From Coleofasciculus sp. FACHB-1120 (GTDB lineage Bacteria; Cyanobacteriota; Cyanobacteriia; Cyanobacteriales; FACHB-T130): 64,000 nt of DNA. The translations under genes were made by a program, and so were the position numbers. Positions 55,787-64,000 of the stretch are shown piece after piece (positions within the stretch are counted from its first letter, which is position 1; every line of letters starts with the position of its first letter). Below the pieces are notes generated by a model. That model did no database searches. It saw only the letters and a list, made by a program, of their open reading frames with translations, and was not told the origin of the DNA. Location: positions 310,001 to 374,000 of the forward strand of contig NZ_JACJTV010000002.1 in assembly GCF_014698845.1 (NCBI RefSeq). Reading direction: 5' to 3'.

Positions 55787-56350
55787 ATGAGAGAAATTCT
55801 AATCAGCGTTGGGGTAATGTTTACCTGTGTGGTACTCCTGATTTTTGCTCAAGTTACCAGCAGCAATCAAGGAGATGCAAAAGCAGCTGAACTAACCAAA
55901 ACTGAAACCGCAGTTGTTGCAAAAACTCCCAGTAACGATCCTACTGCTGATATTACAAGGCTTATAACGATGAATACCAACCCAGGAAGTGATGAAACTG
56001 CCAGTGGCGAAGTGAAGACTACGCCTTCTGGTCTTAAGTACACTGAGTTAAAGGAAGGCGAAGGGGCAACTCCTAAAACAGGTCAAACGGTGGTAGTGCA
56101 TTACACCGGCACTCTAGAGGATGGCACGAAGTTTGATAGTTCGCGCGATCGCAATCAACCCTTCCAGTTCAAACTCGGCGTTGGACAAGTCATCAAAGGC
56201 TGGGACGAAGGACTCAGCACCATGAAAGTCGGCGGACGCCGCCAGTTAATTATCCCTCCTGACTTGGGATATGGCGCTCGTGGTGCGGGTGGAGTCATTC
56301 CTCCCAACGCGACTCTAATTTTCGACGTAGAACTGTTGAAAATTAGCTAA
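55787..56350 (+). CDS. FKBP-type peptidyl-prolyl cis-trans isomerase
   Basis: 187 residues, ATG 55787 with GGAG upstream. The N-terminal hydrophobic segment at about 3-20 ([20 protein letters not shown]) is a signal peptide or anchor. The FKBP domain is about 80-187: [72 protein letters not shown] (read in parts) and [14 protein letters not shown]. Active-site aromatic residues are present. It should assist folding of thylakoid-lumen or periplasmic proteins. The stop codon directly abuts a decayed IS982-type element, and the hairpin at 57343-57380 is probably its former terminator. Confidence 0.96.
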   Translation: MREILISVGVMFTCVVLLIFAQVTSSNQGDAKAAELTKTETAVVAKTPSNDPTADITRLITMNTNPGSDETASGEVKTTPSGLKYTELKEGEGATPKTGQTVVVHYTGTLEDGTKFDSSRDRNQPFQFKLGVGQVIKGWDEGLSTMKVGGRRQLIIPPDLGYGARGAGGVIPPNATLIFDVELLKIS

Positions 56351-56352
56351 CT

Positions 56353-57323
56353 AACGTCAGTTCGGGTTAAGCCGAAGGCAGCAAGTTGTGGTCAATGGCA
56401 ATCGCCGGCTTCTTCGGTTGATGGCAGTAGGCAATCAATCCGCAGAGAATGTTGACTCTTCAGTTGACCGGCGAACGGTGACGAGAATGCTCAATCTGAG
56501 AAATGTTCTTCAACTGGTCAATCACCGATTCAATGATGGCTCGTCGCCGCAGGAGCAGCTTATCAGCCAAGCTCATCAAGCGGTTTTTCATGTTCCGTTT
56601 GAGCTTGGTCACCAGGTGAATGCCCCAGTCTTGCCATAGCTGAAGGGCGAGTTTTTGGGAGATATAACCCCGGTCACCAAACACCTTACCCTCATAGCTG
56701 TTGCAGCAATTGGGGGACAGGCTGACGGTCATCCACATTGCCCGGAGTGAGGATCGCATTTAGCAACTCCCCATGCTCGTTGACCACTAGGTGCAGCTTA
56801 AACCCAAAGAACCAGTCCACCGACGTTTTGCCTCTTGCGGCTAGGGCCTTGAACACTTTGTGGGAGGCGATGCGACGGTTGTGGCAGACCTTGATGCTGG
56901 TCGAATCGATAAAGCTGATGCCTGTACAGTTGCCTTCTTCAGTGGCGCAGGTAGGCGCACAGTGGAATCAGGGTGGAGGGCATCCATTCCACGAAGCGTT
57001 GGTAGCTGACTAATTGAGGAAAGGCGTTGCGCCAGTAACGACAGACTAACTGGGTATAGAACCACTTGAAGTTACGATACGCCGATTGATGGAAGGCAAT
57101 CAAGATGGTCATGATCTCGCTTAAGCTGAGGCTGCGGGAGCGGGAACGACGCTGTAACCCTTCCCCCAATAGGCGTTGCCGCCAGAGCGGTTCAAACCAT
57201 CGGCAAAAATCATCGACATGGCAAAACAAGGCTTCTAGACTAAGCATAGGGTGGTCAGATGTGTTGAGAATTAGGTACTTTCAACTGTATCTGTTCCACC
57301 CTTCCTTATCCCGAACTCACGTT
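56353..57323 (-). mobile_element. IS982-family insertion sequence, decayed
   Basis: About 971 bp. Terminal inverted repeats: left aacgtcagttcgggttaag (56353-56371) and right, on the opposite strand, aacgtgagttcgggataag (57323-57305), 17 of 19 identical. Flanked by AACT on both sides (56349-56352 and 57324-57327), extendable to AACTAA if the ends are trimmed, so a short target duplication. The target overlaps the FKBP stop codon. The only gene is the broken transposase. Confidence 0.85.
56367..57247 (-). pseudogene. IS982-family transposase, two frameshifts and one stop
   Basis: Reading down the minus strand: frame 1 from ATG 57247 (EALFCHVDDFCRWFEPLW, SLSEIMTILIAFHQSAYRNFKWFY) ends at a TGA near 56939. 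The protein resumes one base over with ATEEGNCTGISFIDST and GKTSVDWFFGFKLHLVV up to QLLQQL. A second shift near 56700 leads to YEGKVFGDRGYISQKLALQL and RRRAIIESVIDQLKNIS. An in-frame TGA after RSPVN precedes VNILCGLIAYCHQPKKPAIAID. The DDE residues (FIDST, GDRG, IIESV) survive but in different frames. Total length, about 293 codons, equals a full IS982 transposase, so this is recent decay rather than truncation. Confidence 0.9.
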
Positions 57324-57342
57324 AACTAAATCCTCAGTTTTT

Positions 57343-57380
57343 AGAACCCCGATTTCTCCAAGAAATCGGGGTTCTTTTTA
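57343..57380 (+). terminator. Hairpin repeat with T-tract, former FKBP terminator
   Basis: Perfect 15-bp arms agaaccccgatttct/agaaatcggggttct (57343-57357/57361-57375), loop cca, then TTTTA. It belongs to the same hairpin family as 2481 and 44780. Removing the IS puts it about 20 bases after the FKBP stop, the usual terminator position. Confidence 0.8.
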
Positions 57381-57552
57381 GCATAATCAACAAGAGTATA
57401 TGTTGAACTTCTTCTTGGTAGGAGAATATACAATTACTCGCTGGGCAAAAATGTAGTATTTAAACAACCTCCAGCGTAAATTCAGCCAGCATTATCAGCA
57501 TTTACGTGACAAAATTCATTAGGAATGCCAAAAAGTGTGAGGAGAGACCGTC

Positions 57553-59247
57553 TTGAAGCTGTTTCAGACCCCTCTAAAATTTTGCCTCGCAGTGCTGGTT
57601 AACGCTTTAGCGATCGCTAGCATTGCCCAAGCAGCAGAATTTCCAACTGTCTTAGAGGAAACCGTTGATCCCTTCCCCCAGGATACTGATGCTCTAGTTG
57701 GGACAGATGCCGTTTCTCAGGGAACTGAAGAGACTGATGCGATGGATCAAGTCAGCAATGTGTCGCAGTTGCGAGATGTAGAACCGACGGATTGGGCGTA
57801 TGAAGCACTGCGATCGCTTGTTGAACGTTATGGCTGTATTGCAGGATATCCGAATGGCACCTTTCGTGGCAATCGGGCGCTGAGTCGTTATGAATTTGCG
57901 GCTGGGTTAAATACCTGCTTGCAGCAAATTGAGAAATTGATTGCTGCTAGTTCAGCAGATTTTGTCACCAAAGACGATTTAGGAACCTTACAACGGCTGA
58001 TTGATGAATTTGGAACGGAATTGACGGCGCTGCGGGGTCGAGTGGATACTTTGGAAGCTCGGACAACCCAACTGGAAGCTCACCAATTTTCTACAACCAC
58101 TAAATTAGGCGGTGAGGTGATCACCTATGCAGGTGATGCTTTTGGTGAGAATGCTAGCGATGTAAATAACGCTACTCTCGGTCATCGGACTCGCATTGAT
58201 TTTAATACTAGCTTCACTGGAAAAGACCGTTTAAGAACTCGTTTTCAAATCACTAACTTAAGACAGTTTGACACTGGGGCAACATTTGGTGGAGGACCAG
58301 ATCCAGGCTTAACAGGTGAAACTCGGTTTACTCCCAGTAGCGTATCTCAAAATAATGAAGCCAGAATTAGCCAGTTAGAGTATCGCTTTCCAGTTGGAGA
58401 CAAACTCACAATTTATATTGAAGCAGGTTCCATCGATCCATCCTACACAACGGATACAGTTAGTCCTTTTATCGATACCTCTACGGGGGCAATATCTAAT
58501 TTTGGTCAAGTCAATCCTGTATATTTTCCGCTAGGAAATCGAGCGGGGATTGCGACAAATTATGCCCTTAGCGAAGCCCTCAGTTTAGATTTTGGTTACT
58601 TTGGTGAAGACGCCCCTAACGGCCCTAGTAACCCAGGCAGAGATTCAGGTATATTTAATGGTGGTTACAGTGCTTTTGCCCAGTTGGTTTATAGTGGCGA
58701 TCGCTTGAAACTTGGCTTGCTTTATCTGAACTCTTTTTCTCAAGCTTTTGGCGTCGATACTCTCGCAGGTAGCAACGCCGCCAAAGTCATCGATCTCACC
58801 GATCCTGATGGAAATCCTGTGGTAGGTAACGGTTACGGTGCACAAGTTAATTACCGATTTAGTCCCCGCTTTGAACTCGGTGGCTGGGTGGGTTACACTG
58901 CCGCCCGCGCTCTTGGTAATATCAAGGGGGATGCCGATGTCTGGAACTATGCGGTGACACTGGCTTTCCCTGATTTGGGCAAAAAGGGAAATTTAGGTGG
59001 CATTGTGTTAGGGATGCAACCGAAGTTAACAGGGACTAGCAATCGTGCTTTAGCAGAGGCGATTGGTTTGCCTCCCGGACAAAGAAGCGATCGCGATACT
59101 GGATATCACATCGAAGCTTTCTACAGATATCAATTAACCGAAAATATTTCGATTACTCCTGGTTTCTTTTGGCTAACAGCACCCAACCATGATGAGCGGA
59201 ATCCTGATGCTGTGATTGGTGTGGTGAGAACAAGTTTCGTTTTTTAG
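57553..59247 (+). CDS. SLH-domain OprB-type outer-membrane porin
   Basis: 564 residues, TTG 57553 with AGGAGA 10 bases upstream. Signal peptide about 1-28 (LAVLVNALAIASIAQAAE). One SLH domain at about 75-130 (DVEPTDWAYEALRSLVERYGCIAGYPNGTFRGNRALSRYEFAAGLN in parts) that tethers to peptidoglycan-linked polymer. A coiled coil at about 135-180 follows, then a beta-barrel ending in aromatic Phe (VVRTSFVF), the outer-membrane insertion signal. This is the standard major cyanobacterial porin; relatives are implicated in inorganic ion or iron uptake rather than sugars. Single gene. Confidence 0.95.
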   Translation: MKLFQTPLKFCLAVLVNALAIASIAQAAEFPTVLEETVDPFPQDTDALVGTDAVSQGTEETDAMDQVSNVSQLRDVEPTDWAYEALRSLVERYGCIAGYPNGTFRGNRALSRYEFAAGLNTCLQQIEKLIAASSADFVTKDDLGTLQRLIDEFGTELTALRGRVDTLEARTTQLEAHQFSTTTKLGGEVITYAGDAFGENASDVNNATLGHRTRIDFNTSFTGKDRLRTRFQITNLRQFDTGATFGGGPDPGLTGETRFTPSSVSQNNEARISQLEYRFPVGDKLTIYIEAGSIDPSYTTDTVSPFIDTSTGAISNFGQVNPVYFPLGNRAGIATNYALSEALSLDFGYFGEDAPNGPSNPGRDSGIFNGGYSAFAQLVYSGDRLKLGLLYLNSFSQAFGVDTLAGSNAAKVIDLTDPDGNPVVGNGYGAQVNYRFSPRFELGGWVGYTAARALGNIKGDADVWNYAVTLAFPDLGKKGNLGGIVLGMQPKLTGTSNRALAEAIGLPPGQRSDRDTGYHIEAFYRYQLTENISITPGFFWLTAPNHDERNPDAVIGVVRTSFVF

Positions 59248-59538
59248 AATTCAACAGACCTAACCCGCTAACTCTCTTCATTCCGAAGGCAGTAGGGAAG
59301 TAATGAAAGACCCTCTCCTGTAAAAAAAAATCTTACTTTTTCCTCTTTTATACGGAGAGGATTAGCCAGAAGTGGAGAGGAGTTCGGGCAAGGTCAACAA
59401 ACCCATGTTTTTTATAACTATATCTATTATAAAAATGTAACTTCATGCAAGCAGAATCTCATCCTTAAGATAGTAGGAATCATCCTATCGTTAAAGAGTT
59501 AAATATTAATAATCAAAACGATTAAGGAATTACTAGCC

Positions 59539-61032
59539 ATGCCAAAAGGGAAATGGCTCTTCGCCATCCTCTTTTCTATTGCGTTGTCGATAAGTTTGCT
59601 TTTTGGAGGTTGGAGAAGCGATCGCGTCTTAGCCCAATCGCCCCCATATCAAGGTAAAAAATTTGTGATGGTCACGTCAGCAGACTATCCACCTTATGAA
59701 TTTCGAGATACGGCTAGCGGTAGCGCTGATATTGTAGGTTTTGACGTAGACATTGCCAACTATATTGCCAAAGAGCTAGGGTTTCAACTTGAGATTAAAG
59801 ATACAGATTTTAGTGGCATAATTCCGGCTGTGCAATCCGGTCGGGCTGACTTTGCGATGGCTGGGATGACACCGACAGCAGAACGGAGAAAAAATGTTGA
59901 TTTTTCCGATATTTACTATGAAGCTAAAAACACAATTGTTGCTAGAAAGGGTAGTAACCTAACCACCCCTGAAAGTTTAGCGGGAAAAAAAGTCGGCGTT
60001 CAGTTGGGTTCAACTCAAGAAAAAGCTGCTAAAGAAATAAAGGGCACAAATCTGGTAGCCCTTAATAAGACTGGTGAGATTATCCAAGAAGTTAAATCAA
60101 ATCGTATCGACGCTGCAATCATCGAAGATACTATCGCCAAAGGTTTTATTGCCAATAACCCAGATTTGGAATTTAATACGGTTCCCAATACCGGGGAAGC
60201 AGGGAGTGCGATCGCTTTCGCCAAAGGTTCGCCTCTTGTCAATGACTTCAACCGCGTTCTGGCAGAAATGAAACAGAACGGGCAAATAGAAAGTTTAGTG
60301 ACAAAGTGGTTTGAAAATAACGGAAAAGCTGAAACTTCCGCCAACGGAAAAGCTGAAACTCCCGCCAGCAGTTCCAGCTTATCTTTTGCTAAGATAACGC
60401 CTCGGATTCCTTTTATTCTAAAAGGAATATTAGTGACTCTCCAATTTACTGCTATTTCAGCAATTTTGGGCTTCATTTGGGGGACGATCCTCTCTTTATT
60501 TAAGATTTCCACCTTCAAGCCGCTGGTTTGGTTTGCAACAGCCTACACCTCTATCTTCCGAGGCACACCGTTACTATTGCAAATCGCTTTAGTTTATTAC
60601 GCAACCCCTCAATTGATTGGCTACAATATTCCGGCATTATTAGCCGGTGTCATTACCTTTACTCTCAACTCAGGTGCTTACATTTCTGAGACAATCCGCG
60701 GCGGTATTCTTGCAGTTGATAAAGGGCAACAGGAAGCTGCTTTGTCCTTGGGAGTTCCCTACAGACCGATGATGCTGGATATTATCTTGCCACAGGCGAT
60801 AAAAAACATTTTGCCAGCATTGGTGAATGAGAGTATTGCACTACTGAAAGATTCAGCATTAGTCTCTACAATTGGCGTAACGGATTTGTTACGTCGTGCC
60901 CAAATCGTGGGCGCAGAACAATATATCTACTTTGAACCTCTGCTATTTGCAGGCGCGATTTACTATTTAATGGTCATGAGTTTAACATGGGGGGGTTATG
61001 TACTCGAACGAAGATTACAACGCAGCAGTTAA
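59539..61032 (+). CDS. bgtB: Fused substrate-binding protein and permease, amino-acid ABC transporter
   Basis: 497 residues, ATG 59539. Signal peptide about 1-33 ([19 protein letters not shown]). Family 3 solute-binding domain about 40-265: [54 protein letters not shown] short linker contains a tandem [16 protein letters not shown] repeat. The HisM/GlnP-type permease is about 285-490, with [10 protein letters not shown] and the EAA loop [24 protein letters not shown]. Binding protein plus permease in one chain matches Synechocystis BgtB for glutamine and basic amino acids. The ATPase gene overlaps its 3' end. Confidence 0.93.
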   Translation: MPKGKWLFAILFSIALSISLLFGGWRSDRVLAQSPPYQGKKFVMVTSADYPPYEFRDTASGSADIVGFDVDIANYIAKELGFQLEIKDTDFSGIIPAVQSGRADFAMAGMTPTAERRKNVDFSDIYYEAKNTIVARKGSNLTTPESLAGKKVGVQLGSTQEKAAKEIKGTNLVALNKTGEIIQEVKSNRIDAAIIEDTIAKGFIANNPDLEFNTVPNTGEAGSAIAFAKGSPLVNDFNRVLAEMKQNGQIESLVTKWFENNGKAETSANGKAETPASSSSLSFAKITPRIPFILKGILVTLQFTAISAILGFIWGTILSLFKISTFKPLVWFATAYTSIFRGTPLLLQIALVYYATPQLIGYNIPALLAGVITFTLNSGAYISETIRGGILAVDKGQQEAALSLGVPYRPMMLDIILPQAIKNILPALVNESIALLKDSALVSTIGVTDLLRRAQIVGAEQYIYFEPLLFAGAIYYLMVMSLTWGGYVLERRLQRSS

Positions 61033-61747
61033 GGTAGAAAATTTGCATAAATCTTTTGGTAACCTCAAGGTTTTGCAAGGAATTTCGACTGAGATTGGAC
61101 ATGGGGAAGTTGTAGCGGTAATTGGCCCTTCGGGTTCTGGAAAGTCCACTTTCTTGAGGTGCATGAATTTACTGGAAGTGCCCACTTCGGGTAAGATTTA
61201 TATTCAGGGGGCAGACATCACCTCGCGGAAAACCGACATTATGAAGGTTCGCCAGAATGTTGGAATGGTGTTTCAACATTTCCATCTATTTCCTCATAAA
61301 ACTGTCCTTTCTAATGTGACGTATGCGCCTAAAAAGGTGAAGGGCATTTCTTCAGAGGAGGCGCGGCGAGAAGGAATGGAACTGCTGAATAAAGTAGGTT
61401 TATCAGAAAAGGCTGATGTTTATCCTTCTAAGCTGTCAGGGGGACAAAAGCAACGGGTAGCGATCGCGCGTTCCTTGGCAATGAAGCCAGATATCATGTT
61501 GTTTGACGAACCGACCTCCGCACTTGACCCGGAAATGGTGAAAGAGGTGCTGGAGGTGATGAAAGACCTCACAAAAACTGGTATCACAATGGCAATTGTC
61601 ACCCATGAAATGGGGTTCGCGCGAGAAGTCGCCGACCGCATTTTGTTTCTTGATGGCGGAAAACTGGCTGAAGATTCACCGCCTAGTAAGTTCTTTACAA
61701 ATCCAGACTGCGATCGCGCTAAGCAATTCTTGGATAAAATCTTGTAA
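60998..61747 (+). CDS. bgtA: ABC transporter ATP-binding protein, polar amino acids
   Basis: 249 residues, ATG 60998, overlapping the permease gene by 35 bases in another frame, so translation is coupled. Walker [11 protein letters not shown]-loop [19 protein letters not shown], signature [17 protein letters not shown], Walker [15 protein letters not shown] and switch His in [11 protein letters not shown]. GlnQ/HisP family. With the upstream fused protein it forms a complete importer; in Synechocystis the two genes are unlinked, whereas here they are adjacent. Confidence 0.96.
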   Translation: MYSNEDYNAAVKVENLHKSFGNLKVLQGISTEIGHGEVVAVIGPSGSGKSTFLRCMNLLEVPTSGKIYIQGADITSRKTDIMKVRQNVGMVFQHFHLFPHKTVLSNVTYAPKKVKGISSEEARREGMELLNKVGLSEKADVYPSKLSGGQKQRVAIARSLAMKPDIMLFDEPTSALDPEMVKEVLEVMKDLTKTGITMAIVTHEMGFAREVADRILFLDGGKLAEDSPPSKFFTNPDCDRAKQFLDKIL

Positions 61748-61952
61748 AAGATAATCGTTGAAGGCTGTAATCTTTCTGTAGAAATTTCAGCTAATCTATA
61801 GGGATACGCAGAAATTTAAGCAGCCTTGTTCAATCATTTGAGCCATAATAGGAATTTTCGATAAATTATCCTTAATCATCGCCGATGTCATGTTAAGGAC
61901 AAACACAAGGTTGAAAGGAATTGGATTTTTCAATTTTAGATTTTTGCTTCAA

Positions 61953-63572
61953 TTAATCACCACTTAGGCTGAAAGTAGGAGATGAAAATTGACATCGTTC
62001 TAAATATATTTTAGCAACTTTATCCATCGGGTTATAGTAAAGACAATCTTGAAAGAGTTGTGCGGCATCACTAAATTTTTGGTTTTTGTAGAGTAACAAA
62101 GCTTTTTCAAAGATTGTTTTCGCGCTCAATTTAGCATCTTTTAATTCCCCTACATCTCCGTCAAATACTTCATAAACAGTCACCTCTTCGGATTTCCCTT
62201 TAATTTTCACCCGGTCGATAATGCGGATGAAATAATCAGATGAGTTCTGTAACTGTAAAAAAGTCTGGTGACTGATTAATAAAGATACTCCATACTCTTT
62301 CGTCAATCCTTCAATTCGGGCAGCTAAATTTACGGCATCGCTGATAACAGTGCCCTGCATCCGGGTTTTTCCTCCCACCGTACCCAACATCAAAGAGCCT
62401 GTATTGATACCAATCCCAATCTGAATTGGGAAATAACCAGCTTGGACGCGATGCTGATTATATTCGGCAAGATTATGGAGCATGGCAATCGCTGCTTTAA
62501 TCGCATCATCTGCACCGCCGCTAAACAGTGCCATAATCCCATCACCGATATATTTATCAATAAAGCCATGATTATCGGTAATCGCAGGCTCCATGCGGCT
62601 CAAAAAGGCATTAATAAATTTAAAATTGTCTGACGGTGTCATCTTTTCCGAAAGCGCCGTAAAGTCTCGAATATCGGCAAATAACACCGACATTTCCTGC
62701 TGTACTTGGTCGCCTAAGGTAACATCGACAATCGTTTCCTTCTTTAAAAACTGAAGAAATTCACGGGGTACAAACCGTTCGTAGGCGATGTTTAGTTGAG
62801 AAAGTTGATTAATCAATTTTATTCGGTCTGCTTCTGCCTGTTTGCGTTGAGTAATATCTTGAAAGGCAGCGATCGCGTACACAATTTCACCCTTTTCATC
62901 AAAAATTGGCGTTGCCCACACCTCTATTGGGATAATCTTGTCTGCTTGGTGAACCTCCATATCATCAACAGTCGAGCAACAGCCGCTCAACGCCAGCATG
63001 AGCGGTTGTTGAGCAGTCGGGTACAACTGATGTGTCCCTGCTACATAAGCCTGGTAACGTTCTGGAAGTTGAGCCGCGGTGTCTTCCGGGGCAATCCCCT
63101 TGCCGAGTATCCGCTGTGCCGTATGATTTGCGTAGTAGGATTTTCCGCTCGCATCAATCACGAACACGCCTACCGGCACGGCTTCTAGAAATTGAGCCAA
63201 TCTTCTCTCGCTGGCACGCACTGCCTCCTCTGCCTTGTTATGCAACTCAGCTTCCACCGTATCGGAGTGTTCCGTCGTCGTCTCTAGCAAAATTTCCAAA
63301 TCGCTCTTATCTCGAGTAAGAATCGTCAAAAGCGATTGGAGCGTGTCTTGACTAGCTTGTAGAGCTTCTTCAGTACGCTGGCGTTCGGCAATTTCGGCTT
63401 GTAGTTGTTGATTCGACTGATGCAGCTGAGCTTCAACCGTATCGGAGTGTTCTGTCGTCATCTCCAACAAGATTTCCAAGTCAGCCTTTTTGTTTTTCAA
63501 GTCTTCTAGTTCCCGACGCAGACTTGCGATTTCTAAAAGCAGCTGTTCCCTTGAGGGTTGTTCTTCCTGCAT
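61953..63572 (-). CDS. Adenylate cyclase (class III) with duplicated coiled coil and PAS domain
   Basis: 539 residues, ATG 63572. The N-terminal coiled coil at about 10-118 contains two copies, 60 residues apart, of a 23-residue block: K29-H51 and K89-H111, core LEILLETTTEHSDTVE. PAS about 122-245 (LEAVPVGVFVIDASG, ending DITQRKQAE). Cyclase homology domain about 285-465: SVLFADIRDFTALSEKM (metal Asp), DKYIGDGIMALF (second metal Asp; the Lys recognises adenine), GIGINTGSLMLG and GTVISDAVNLAARIEG. The Lys/Thr pair supports ATP over GTP. The C-terminal tail has a TPR-like helix pair. No membrane helix. It is 76 bases downstream of a STAS gene and probably in one operon. Confidence 0.94.
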   Translation of the reverse strand: MQEEQPSREQLLLEIASLRRELEDLKNKKADLEILLEMTTEHSDTVEAQLHQSNQQLQAEIAERQRTEEALQASQDTLQSLLTILTRDKSDLEILLETTTEHSDTVEAELHNKAEEAVRASERRLAQFLEAVPVGVFVIDASGKSYYANHTAQRILGKGIAPEDTAAQLPERYQAYVAGTHQLYPTAQQPLMLALSGCCSTVDDMEVHQADKIIPIEVWATPIFDEKGEIVYAIAAFQDITQRKQAEADRIKLINQLSQLNIAYERFVPREFLQFLKKETIVDVTLGDQVQQEMSVLFADIRDFTALSEKMTPSDNFKFINAFLSRMEPAITDNHGFIDKYIGDGIMALFSGGADDAIKAAIAMLHNLAEYNQHRVQAGYFPIQIGIGINTGSLMLGTVGGKTRMQGTVISDAVNLAARIEGLTKEYGVSLLISHQTFLQLQNSSDYFIRIIDRVKIKGKSEEVTVYEVFDGDVGELKDAKLSAKTIFEKALLLYKNQKFSDAAQLFQDCLYYNPMDKVAKIYLERCQFSSPTFSLSGD

Positions 63573-63648
63573 CGTCTTAGGATTTGCACTTTGAGGAAAA
63601 TTAACTTATCTAGTTTTAAAGGCTATTACCCTATTGTTGTAGGATTTC

Positions 63649-63993
63649 TTATTCAAATTCCAGATGCAAGGAAGGCATGAGCCGCTGCAAATTCTTCAAG
63701 GACTTACTTTGCCAGGGAATGTTCTTAGAGCCTTGTACAATCATCTGAATTTTTTCTTTTTGACGCACATTGATGACAAATTTCGACAGAACATTAATTC
63801 CCGAACTATTGAGAAATTCTAATTCCCGCAAGTTCAGGGTAATGGTTGGTGGTTCTGAGTCAACTAAATCATTGAGTAACTTCACGATTGGTGCATATTC
63901 CTCCATTCCACTCAGGCGGAGGGAACCCTGGAAGTTCGCTGTTTCAGTAACTGAGTCGTACCAAATGCTGTAATCTTCGGTCTTAATTTCCAT
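63649..63993 (-). CDS. STAS-domain protein (anti-sigma-factor-antagonist-like)
   Basis: 114 residues, ATG 63993, seven bases from the window edge. STAS fold: TANFQGSLRLSGMEEY, ITLNLRELEFLNSSGINVLSKFV with Ser residues at the usual phosphorylation site (LNSSG), and a C-terminal helix. In cyanobacteria such proteins form partner-switch modules with PP2C phosphatases and HPK-like kinases, which could lie just outside the window. It is transcribed toward the adenylate cyclase gene, suggesting that a partner-switch input meets cAMP output. The pairing is inference. Confidence 0.88.
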   Translation of the reverse strand: MEIKTEDYSIWYDSVTETANFQGSLRLSGMEEYAPIVKLLNDLVDSEPPTITLNLRELEFLNSSGINVLSKFVINVRQKEKIQMIVQGSKNIPWQSKSLKNLQRLMPSLHLEFE

Positions 63994-64000
63994 TACGCAT

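Noticed and set aside
56367-57247. Programmed frameshifting in the IS982 transposase
   Set aside because: IS982 transposases are normally single-frame. There are two shifts without slippery runs plus an in-frame stop, so decay is simpler.
59400-59538. NtcA-like site before the amino-acid transporter
   Set aside because: The closest word, GTA-acttcatg-CAA, lacks the TAC half.

Overview
The window is chromosomal DNA from a cyanobacterium. The evidence is frequent HIP1 palindromes (GCGATCGC) in genes and spacers, a ferredoxin-dependent glutamate synthase, a PanC-Cmk fusion, an NblS/Hik33-type kinase, a CAAD-domain protein, an RNase E with the cyanobacterial arginine-rich C-terminal tail, DUF1997, and GAF/PAS kinases and kinase-WD40 proteins. 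Moderate GC, large spacers and many palindromic intergenic repeats suggest a large-genome, probably filamentous, non-picoplanktonic lineage. I cannot name the genus. Nearly everything is core or regulatory chromosome; I see no prophage, CRISPR array, toxin-antitoxin pair or defence island.

Layout. 1-4743 (-): two paralogous GAF/PAS histidine kinases, the first cut by the window edge, the second with a shrunken PAS domain. 5043-9295: a small secreted protein, a TerB/DUF1232 protein, a CpdA-type phosphoesterase, tRNA-Cys(GCA) and purM, the last two almost touching tail to tail. 9750-14106 (+): RlpA, PanC-Cmk and a polysaccharide deacetylase. 14352-19016 (-): Fd-GOGAT. 19791-28741 (+): a phosphodiester glycosidase, a mannose-6-phosphate isomerase-like cupin, two tandem Ser/Thr kinase-WD40 proteins and a cysteine desulfurase. 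29378-32458 (+): rne and rnhB behind a long leader. 32592-35810: DUF1997, pheA and a membrane protein. 35922-42654 (-): an extended str cluster read as A-type Fe-S carrier, rpsL, rpsG, fusA, tuf, rpsJ, then a LON-domain protein. 42923-50463 (+): CAAD, folK, NUDIX, photolyase and a 1316-residue polytopic protein. 50769-54356 (+): purD then nblS. 54359-56350: small genes and an FKBP isomerase. 56353-57323: a decayed IS982-type element. 57553-61747 (+): a porin and a Bgt-like amino-acid ABC transporter. 61953-63993 (-): a STAS protein and an adenylate cyclase.

Themes. Nitrogen and amino-acid handling (Fd-GOGAT, Bgt transporter, PheA), purine synthesis (PurM, PurD), translation (str cluster, tRNA-Cys), RNA turnover (RNase E, RNase HII), envelope work (RlpA, deacetylase, porin) and signalling (three histidine kinases, two Ser/Thr kinases, adenylate cyclase, STAS) are interleaved without large operons other than str.

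The least expected signal is the set of short palindromic repeats. At least four families sit in spacers. Two copies lie in frame inside protein genes (panC-cmk and the 1316-residue membrane protein), and one supplies the last codons and stop of rne. The IS982 relic appears to have landed at the stop codon of the FKBP gene and separated it from its terminator.
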